A DNA stretch of 5,217 nucleotides from positions 1 to 5,217 of the forward strand of contig JADCDC010000116.1 in assembly GCA_020252385.1 (NCBI GenBank). Reading direction: 5' to 3'. The stretch comes from Aestuariivirga sp. (lineage in GTDB: Bacteria > Pseudomonadota > Alphaproteobacteria > Rhizobiales > Aestuariivirgaceae). Positions 1 to 5,217 of the stretch are shown piece after piece. A model generated the notes under the pieces. That model was not told the origin of the DNA, ran no database searches, and saw only the letters and a program-made list of their open reading frames with translations. Within the stretch, counting starts at the first letter, position 1; the number at the start of each line of letters is the position of its first letter. Position numbers and translations under genes: made by a program.

Positions 1-390
1 CACGCCGCCGATCGCGCCGCCGATGGCCCAGGCGTTGCTGTTGTAGTCCGACTCCGCATCGAGCAGCACGCCGTTGTGGACCTCGGAGTGGCCGAGGCCG
101 TAAAGGCCCATGACGGTGAAGTACATGTGGTCGAAGTTGGCGTCGAGATAGCCGCCGGCGTAGTAGCCGGAGATATCCGCATCAGAGCTCCGCGAGCCGA
201 AGGCGCCGTCGATCGAGCCCAGGTCCACGTTGCTGTAGCTGTAGCCCGCAAAGAGGCCAGCCCTCCAATCCTCGTCGAAGGCGTATTCGAGGCCCAACAC
301 GCCGTAGGCGGTGCCGACATCGAACTCGTCGAAGTCATCCACGCTGCCGAAGCTGGCATGGGCTCCGCCACCCTGCAGCCACACCGTGAA
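1..390 (-). other. autotransporter C-terminal beta-barrel domain, truncated
   Basis: Residues 1610-1739 open with FTVWLQGGGAHASFG, then GVLGLEYAFDEDWRAGLFAG with a following YSYSNVDL segment, then SGYYAGGYLDANFDHMYFTV and GLYGLGHSEVH. These are alternating hydrophobic/aromatic amphipathic strands with short acidic turns. They match the familiar start of the Autotransporter family (Pfam PF03797 type): a W-x-Q/G-rich first strand, a G-x-x-L-G-x-(D/E)-Y strand, a G-Y-S strand and a G-x-Y-x-x-Y/L strand. About five to six strands of the expected twelve are visible before the window ends at WAIGGAIGGV. The domain anchors the protein in the outer membrane and mediates passenger export. Recognition is by eye; no profile search was run. 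Confidence 0.92.
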
Positions 391-3300
391 GTGGGTGGGA
401 TCGCAATAGGCGGTCGGCGCGTCGGCAACGGGCTGGAGACAGATGTTCCGCCGCAGCACGGTGCCGTTGACGATGCCGGAGAGGACGCCGTCCACCACCT
501 CGCCCGTGGCCATGGCGGCCGACACGTCCGTCTGGACGTTGGGGCCCACGGTGGTCGGGTTGATCGGCGTCGTCCACTGCAGGTAGACGCCGTTTTCACC
601 CTGGTCGACCAGCGCCCACTCGCGTGCCGGATCGACGAAGAGGTCGTCCGTCACATAGCCGGTGGAGGCGATCAGCGTGGCGCCGATGCCGGGGTTGGCG
701 AGGGCAGGCGCCTGCAGGTCGTCGATGATGTTGACCGAGCCCGCGAGGCTCAGCGGCAGGCCGCTGTTGAGATAGCCGCCGACGGTGTTGATATCGATTC
801 CAACGATGCCGTTGCGGGTGATCTGCTTGGTCACGTCATACTGGTCGGCGTTACCCGAGGATGCGTTGTCGCGCGGGTCCTGGTTGACCACGTCGTCCGC
901 ATCGAAGTCGACCTTGAGCGAGGTGTTGACCTTGGGGTCGGCCTTGCCGGTCACTTCATATTCGGCCGAGGTGATGGTCGTGCTGGCGATCCCCGTGTGC
1001 GAGAGGGGCGCCATGAACGACATCGCCATGGCGGACATGGGTGCATCCGCGTCCTGCATCGTGATGGTCGAAGTTGCGTCCTGAACCACCTTGGCATTGT
1101 CGTTGCCATCCTCGTCGAGGATGACGACGTCTTCCGTCTGGAACAGGGTGCTCTCGTTCTGGAGTGTCAGGGTGGTGATGGTGTTCTCGCCTTCGAGGCT
1201 CAGGAGCGTGTCATCGACCGTGACGCTCTCCCAGCTGTTGAAGACGCGGTTGAACAGGCCACCCTCGACATAGTCCTCGTCGAAGTTCTCGAGCGTCGCC
1301 GTGTCCTCGCCGTCGCCGCCGTTGAAGACGCGGATGCCGGAGAGGTCGAGGTCCTGCTTCGCCGCCGGATCGGCGACCACGGCGTTGAGCACGTCGTTGC
1401 CGCCGCCCATCTCGATCGAGTCCTCGCCGTCGAAGCCGTCGATGATGCCGCCGAGGAGGTCGACCTTGTCGTCGCCCTCGCCAGCCGAGATGCCGTCCTT
1501 CAGGTTGCCGGCGTAGACGCCGATCGTGTCCTCGCCGTCGCCGCCATAGACCGCGCCGGTGATCTCGACCTGACCCGAATCCGAGTTCTTGCCGATCTCG
1601 ATCGAGTCGTCAGCGCCGCCGCCGTCCACGAAGCCGAGGATGGAGGTCTTCTGGCCGACCTTGCCGTCGATGACGATGGTGTCGTTGCCGGCCTTGGACG
1701 GATCGCCCGTGCCGTCGCCCTGGACGTTGTCGTCGACGGTGCTGCCCTCGGCGACGGTGATCTCGTCGTCGCCTTCGCCGCCCGTGACGTCGGCGCCCAC
1801 GCTGCTGCCGAGGACCTTGACGACGTCATTGCCGGCATCGCCGCCGACATTGATGCCGACCGTCGAGTCGTCGACGAGGATCTCGTCGTTGTCCGCGCCG
1901 CCGAGCACGTTGTAGCCGACCTCGCCATCCTTGAGCGTGATGGTGTCGTCGCCTTCTTCGCCCTCGAGGTTGAGCCCGACGGTCGATTCGGTGACGGACA
2001 GTGTGTCATCGCCGGTGCCGCCGAGCATGTTCTCCTCGACGGTGCTCCCGTCCTCGAGGGTGAGTTCGTCGGCACCCTCTTCGCCGTCGAAGTCGCCCTT
2101 GACGGTGGACGCCTCGGTGACGGTCAGCGTGTCGTCGTCCTCGCCGCCGAGGAGGTCTTCCTCAACCGTGCTTCCGCCCTCGAGGGAGATGGTGTCATTG
2201 CCTTCCTCGCCGTCGAGGTCCTCCATGACCAGGGACTCGCCCTTGACGGTCATGGTGTCATCGCCGCTGCCGCCGAGCATGTTCTCCTCGACGGTGCTTC
2301 CGTCGTCGACGAGCATGGTGTCGGCACCCTCTTCGCCGTCGAAGTCACCCTTGACGGTGGACTCCTCGGTGACGGTCAGCGTGTCGTCGTCCTCGCCGCC
2401 GAGGAAGTCTTCCTCGACCGTGCTGCCGCCATTGAGGGTGATGGTGTCGTTGCCTTCCTCGCCATCGAGATTGTCGCCGATGCTGGACTCACCGGTCACG
2501 AGGATGTCGTCAGCGCCCTTGCCGCCGAACACATTGTCGCCGATCTGGCTGCCGTCCTCGATCGTGATCTTGTCTGCGCCGGCTTCGCCGTTGACGTCGT
2601 CGAACACCTCGGATTCGCCGGTGATCAGGATGGTGTCGGCGCCGCCGCCGCCCAGGACGTTGTCCTGGATCTCGCTGCCGTTCTCCACCGTGATGTTGTC
2701 GTCATCCGCGCCGCCATCGACATCGCCCTCGACCGTCGAGTCGTTGATGGTGATGGTGTCGAGGCCGGTGTTGCCCTTGACGTCGTCACCGATGTTGCTG
2801 CCGTTTTCCACATCGATGGAGTCGTTGCCTTCGCCGCCCGTGACGTTCAGCGTGACGGTCGAGTCGTCGATCAGGATCGTGTCGTCGTCGTCGCCGCCCT
2901 GGACGTCCTTGCCGACCTCGCTGCCGTTGACGATGGCGATGCTGTCGTTGCCATCGCCGCCCCGCACGTCCTCGTCGACGGTCGAATCGTTGATGGTGAT
3001 CTCGTCGTCGCCGGTGCCGCCCAGCACGTTTTCGTCGACGTTGCTGCCGTTGAGGACATTGATGATGTCGTCATTCGCACCGCCATTGACATCGCCATCG
3101 ACCTTCGAGTCGTCGATGGTGATCGAGTCCTTGCCGCCTTCGCCCATGACATCGCCGTCGACGAAGCTGTCCTCCTCGATCGTGATCGTGTCCGCGCCAG
3201 CACCGCCATTGACTTCGCCGTCGACGGTCGAGTCGCCGGTGACGAGGATCGTGTCCTTGCCGTCATTGCCGAAGATGCTGTCGGCCGTGCCGCCGTCCTT

Positions 3301-5217
3301 GAGCGTGAGGCTGTCGTCGCCATCGCCACCGATCATGCTGCCGACGGAGGCAGACAGGCCCGCGACGGTGATGATGTCGTTTTCAGTGCCGCCATCGACG
3401 TCACCGGTCTCCGAATTGGTGATGCTGATCGTGTCTTCGCCGCCTTCGCCCAGCACGTCTCCGCCGACGTCGCTGTCCGCGATGGTGATGCTGTCCTTGT
3501 CGGCGCCGCCGTTGACGTCGCCATCCACATCCGAACCGTTGATGACGCTGATCGTGTCATCGCCCTCGTTGCCGGAGATGCTGTCCGCCTGGCCGCCTTC
3601 ATCGAGGGTGAGTTTGTCGTTGCCGGTCCCGCCGATCATGTCGCCGACGCTGGCATCGCTGCCCGCGACGGTGATGATGTCGTTTTCAGTGCCGCCATCG
3701 ACGTCACCGGCTTCCGAATCGAAGATACTGATCGTGTCGTCGCCGCCTTCACCCAGCACGTTGCCGACGTCGCTGGTCTCGATGAAGATGGTGTCGTTGT
3801 CGGCACCGCCGTTGACGTTGCCATCGACCTCCGAACCGTCGGTGACGCTGATGGTGTCGTCGCCGTCTTCGCCCAGCACGTCTCCACCGACATCGCTGTC
3901 CGCGATGTCGATGCTGTCCTTCTCGGCGCCGCCGTTGACGTCGCCATCCACCGTCGATCCGTCGGCGACGCTGATCGTGTCATCGCCCTCGTTGCCGGAG
4001 ATGCTGTCAGCCTCGCCGCCGTCCTCCAGGGTGAGTTCGTCGTTGCCAGTCCCGCCGATTATGTCGCCGACGCTGGCATCGCTGCCCGAGACGGTGATGA
4101 TATCGTCGTCATCGCCACCATCGACGTCACCGGCTTCCGAGTCGGTGATGCTGATCGTGTCGTTGCCGCTTTCGCCCTTCACATCGCCGACGTCGCTGTC
4201 TTCGATGGTGATGCTGTCCTTGTCGGCGCCGCCGTTGACTTCGCCGTTGACGGTGGAGTCATCGACGAGGATCGTGTCGTCGCCCTCGTTGCCGGAGATG
4301 CTGCCGGCGGTGCCGTCTTTCTCCAGGGTAAGTTCATCGTTGCCGGTGCCGCCGGTCATTGCGCCGGCGAAGCTGCCGAGGCCCGCGACAGTGATGATAT
4401 CGGCTCCGGCGTCGCCGCCCACTGTGCCGGCGATCTGGGCGCCGCCGGAGATGTCGATGATGTCGTCCTCATCGCCGCCCAGCACGCTGCCGTCGATGTC
4501 GCCATCATCGATCTCGATCGAGTCCTCGCCGTCACCACCTTCGACATTCACGGTCACGTCAACATCGTCGAGGGTGATCGTATCGTTGTCGAGGCCACCC
4601 TTCACGCTGCCGCCGACGCTGCCGTCGGTGATGTCGATGATGTCGTCATCCTCGCCGCCGTCGACGTCGCCGGTGACATCGACGTTGTCGAGGGTGATCT
4701 CGTCCTCGCCCACGTCGCCAAGAACGCTGCCGATATCGCCATCCGTAATGTCGATGGTATCGTTGCCAGCACCGCCGTCGACCGCGTTGATGACATCGGT
4801 TTCATCGAGGGTGATCTCGTCCGCTCCGTCGCCGCCGAAGACATTGCCATCGATGTTGCTTTCGGTGAGTTCGATGATGTCGTCGTCGTCGCCGCCGTCG
4901 ACGTCCCCGGTGACGTCCGTATCCTTGAGGGTGATCTCGTCCTCGTCATCGCCGCCCAGCACGTCGCCGTCGACGGAGCTGTCGGTCAACTGGATGGTGT
5001 CGTCGCCGTCCTCGCCCTCGACGTTGCCGCCATCGGTGCCGGTGCCGATGTCCGAGCGCCTGATGGTGATCTCGTCATCGCCGCTGCCGCCCTCGACGTC
5101 CTCGCCGACCTCCGAGGAGGCCTTGATGGTGATCACATCGTCACCGCCATTGCCTTCGACGTCATCACCGACGGTTGCGCCGTCGAGAACGATGGTATCG
5201 TCGCCGCCATTGCCCTC
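1..5217 (-). CDS. giant repeat-rich autotransporter, internal fragment (both ends outside window)
   Basis: One frame is open across all 1739 codons, with no start or stop that can be assigned; the gene continues past both window edges. Residues are numbered here from the first codon at 5217. Residues 1-1165 form 57 tandem coils, 1166-1319 degenerate coils, 1320-1609 a non-repetitive stem, and 1610-1739 the first part of an autotransporter beta-barrel. In this family a Sec signal peptide directs export, the C-terminal barrel inserts in the outer membrane, and the passenger is displayed or released; the signal peptide would lie upstream of 5217. Barrels of this family are usually about 250-300 residues, so roughly half is missing here. 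The passenger is extremely acidic and Gly/Asp-rich. Its exact role (adhesin, biofilm matrix or surface layer) cannot be read from the sequence. No catalytic motif was seen. The barrel assignment is firm; the passenger function is unknown. Confidence 0.94.
391..1260 (-). other. non-repetitive passenger stem, cap and linker preceding the barrel
   Basis: Residues 1320-1609 contain no GGxGxD coil. The segment begins with FNSWESVTVDD (Trp at 1231-1233), resembling the 'F-x-x-(W/F)-E-x-(V/L)-x-(V/L)' element often found where autotransporter beta-helices end. It is followed by further beta-prone sequence (ENTITTLTLQNESTLF) that looks like the last rungs. Near residues 1513-1550 are GATLIASTGYVTDDLF and WALVDQGENGVYLQW, which resemble the autochaperone/cap region that nucleates passenger folding. 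After it, a stretch around 421-540 (SAAMATGEVVDGVLSGIVNG) could form the helix that threads the barrel. Family knowledge supports a cap and a linker at this position; the exact boundaries are my inference. Confidence 0.65.
1261..1722 (-). repeat. degenerate terminal coils of the solenoid
   Basis: Residues 1166-1319 still show the glycine/aspartate turn (GGDGEDTIGV, AGEGDDKVDL, GFDGEDSIEM, GGDGEDTATL), but spacing is irregular and the S-x-V-x-G-D-V arm is lost or replaced. The first unit carries an inserted DGTGDPSK loop. This is the C-terminal fade-out of the array, where the regular solenoid passes into the non-repetitive stem. Proline and tyrosine, nearly absent from the main array, reappear here. 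Confidence 0.75.
1966..2214 (-). repeat. 84-residue tetrad, copy 2 (coils 50-53)
   Basis: Coils 50-53 repeat coils 46-49 in order, with the last coil one residue shorter (STVGLNL replaces the longer arm). The DNA at 2112-2153 is identical over 42 bases to 2364-2405, exactly 252 bases away, so the duplication looks fairly recent. Confidence 0.88.
2026..2718 (-). repeat. strict 21-residue (63-base) coil run, coils 42-52
   Basis: Eleven successive coils are all exactly 21 residues, without the 19- or 20-residue variants seen elsewhere. The turn changes from GGxGxD to alternating DGEEGxD and LGGxxDD, and the arm to STVEED, STVKGDF or STVEENM. Glutamate is more frequent here than in the N-terminal coils. 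This is the most regular part of the array and includes most of the 84-residue tetrad duplication. Confidence 0.85.
2215..2466 (-). repeat. 84-residue tetrad, copy 1 (coils 46-49)
   Basis: Coils 46-49 read DGEEGNDTITLNGGSTVEED, then LGGEDDDTLTVTEESTVKGD, then DGEEGADTMLVDDGSTVEEN, then LGGSGDDTMTVKGES. The next four coils repeat this order at a distance of exactly 252 bases. It is a four-coil unit built from two 42-residue dyads. Confidence 0.88.
2656..3087 (-). repeat. alternating 21/20-residue coil segment (coils 36-42)
   Basis: Coil lengths run 21, 20, 21, 20, 21, 20, 21. The 21-residue coils carry NGS before the second strand (LNGSNV, VNGSEV, ENGSNI, ENGSEI) and the 20-residue coils carry DST (NDSTV, DDSTV, NDSTV). 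The real repeat here is a 41-residue (123-base) dyad present about three and a half times. The NGS/DST swap occurs at the same turn of every coil. Confidence 0.82.
3025..3333 (-). repeat. five-coil block, diverged copy 4 (103 residues)
   Basis: Coils 32-36 begin like the preceding blocks (IGGDGDDSLTLKDGGTADSI, then FGNDGKDTILV and NGGAGADTITI) but lose the resemblance towards the end. The SEAGDV and DIITVAGSDASVGD coils are replaced by DSKVDGDV and NGSNVDENV arms. This marks the junction between the block-organised middle and the next segment of the array. Confidence 0.65.
3334..3636 (-). repeat. five-coil block, copy 3 (101 residues)
   Basis: Coils 27-31 repeat the order of copy 1: GGTGNDKLTLDEGG, SGNEGDDTISV, NGGADKDSITIADSDVGGDV, LGEGGEDTISITNSETGDV, and closing NDIITVAGLSASVGSM. 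The DNA at 3358-3407 is identical over 50 bases to 3661-3710 in copy 2, indicating recent duplication or gene conversion between blocks. Confidence 0.88.
3637..4059 (-). repeat. seven-coil block, copy 2 (141 residues) with extra dyad
   Basis: Coils 20-26 have the same opening (GGTGNDELTLEDGG) and closing (NDIITVAGSDASVGDM) as the neighbouring blocks but contain two additional coils. Coils 22-23 (NGGAEKDSIDIADSDVGGDV plus LGEDGDDTISVTDG) and coils 24-25 (NGGADNDTIFIETSDVGNV plus LGEGGDDTISIFDS) are versions of the same dyad. The block is therefore longer by one two-coil duplication, in frame. Confidence 0.85.
4060..4356 (-). repeat. five-coil block, copy 1 (99 residues)
   Basis: Coils 15-19 form a block that opens with TGGTGNDELTLE, passes through SGNEGDDTILV, NGGADKDSITIEDSDVGDV and GNDTISITDSEAGDV, and closes with DDIITVSGSDASVGDI. 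The same order recurs in the next blocks, so this is a higher-order repeat rather than five independent coils. It is the first recognisable copy in protein order. Confidence 0.85.
4483..5019 (-). repeat. A/B dyad segment of about 40 residues (coils 4-12)
   Basis: Coils 4-12 are nearly all 20 residues and alternate between two types. One has DEITL followed by a DVTGDV-like arm (coils 5, 7, 9, 11); the other has DIIDIT or DTIDIT followed by a GxIGSV-like arm (coils 6, 8, 10, 12). The effective repeat is therefore about 40 residues (120 bases). Copies are diverged at nucleotide level, suggesting an older dyad amplification than the blocks nearer the middle. Confidence 0.75.

Larger units (their letters stand above)
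1723..5217 (-). repeat. 57-coil beta-solenoid array with one RTX-like turn per coil
   Basis: Residues 1-1165 divide without gaps into 57 consecutive coils of 19-21 residues (one of 25), with consensus x-G-G-x-G-x-D-x-I-x-(I/V/L)-x-x-S-x-V-x-G-D-V. The first half of each coil equals an RTX nonapeptide (GGxGxDxUx), the calcium-binding beta-roll repeat of the HemolysinCabind family. The second half is a separate strand ending in DV/NV. Two strands per coil predict a narrow beta-solenoid with the Asp-rich turns stacked on one edge. By my reading the array has no Cys, Trp, His or Pro, one Tyr (coil 54) and only three Arg (two in coil 3, one in coil 38). The first coil is cut into by the window edge, so more coils probably lie upstream. 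Confidence 0.9.

Noticed and set aside
335..577. 80-residue Arg/His-rich minus-strand frame
   Set aside because: It overlaps the linker and barrel start in another frame, has a composition typical of a GC-rich shadow frame, and would require abandoning the barrel reading.
785..1516. Plus-strand open frames (785-1084, 1091-1273, 1301-1516) as genes
   Set aside because: They lie antisense to the stem and the degenerate coils of the autotransporter, show no domain or motif, and are Ser/Thr/Val-rich shadows of the real frame.
1966..4356. CRISPR array or non-coding satellite
   Set aside because: The periodicity of about 60 bases has no constant repeat with unique spacers. Variation is spread along each unit, respects the reading frame and preserves a protein consensus.
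1500..4949. Minus-strand Ser/Thr/Ala/Arg-rich open frames (for example 1500-2075, 2871-3329, 3636-3983, 4602-4949)
   Set aside because: They are shifted frames of the same repeats. Their repetitive low-complexity sequence has no family resemblance, while the in-register frame gives a consistent coil array joined to a barrel.
1..5217. Plus-strand frame 1 as a giant Ala/Val-rich protein
   Set aside because: It is fully open but explained by GNC codon symmetry. Only the minus strand gives a recognisable autotransporter barrel.
1723..5217. Type I secreted RTX toxin or protease
   Set aside because: The GGxGxD element appears only once per coil, no protease or acyltransferase-type domain was seen, and the C-terminus is an autotransporter barrel rather than a type I secretion signal.
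1..5217. Promoters, terminators, tRNA/rRNA genes, attachment sites, insertion sequences
   Set aside because: The whole window is coding. No inverted-repeat terminator, cloverleaf, IS ends or transposase was seen, and the gene's own control region is outside the window.

Overview
The window lies entirely inside one very large minus-strand gene. Read from 5217 down to 1, the frame whose codons end on coordinates divisible by 3 is open for all 1739 codons. It has no stop, and neither the true start nor the true stop is inside the window. The C-terminal end shows the start of a classical autotransporter (type Va secretion) beta-barrel domain. Almost everything before it is a long, acidic, Gly/Asp-rich tandem-repeat passenger. 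The sequence is GC-rich with strong GNC codon preference, and the protein belongs in a Gram-negative outer membrane. An alphaproteobacterium (perhaps marine or environmental) is my best guess, but no marker gene is present to prove it.

Layout in protein order (N to C, high to low coordinates). (1) 5217-1723: 57 consecutive beta-solenoid coils of about 20-21 residues, each with one RTX-like GGxGxDxI element followed by a short S-x-V-x-G-D-V arm. The array is a mosaic of differently ordered segments: 20-residue A/B dyads (coils 4-12), five-coil blocks of 99/141/101 residues (coils 15-31), strictly alternating 21/20-residue coils (coils 36-42), and a strict 21-residue run containing an 84-residue tetrad duplication (coils 42-53). 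(2) 1722-1261: degenerate coils with loop insertions. (3) 1260-391: a non-repetitive stem with a conserved-looking cap, a Met-rich patch and a pair of cysteines. (4) 390-1: the first part of the outer-membrane barrel, cut by the window edge.

The inferred product is a surface-displayed or released autotransporter whose passenger is a long, probably calcium-stabilised fibre. No second gene, RNA gene, mobile element, promoter or terminator is supported. The many shorter open frames on both strands are shadows created by the codon bias and repetition of this gene. There is no gene-free stretch.
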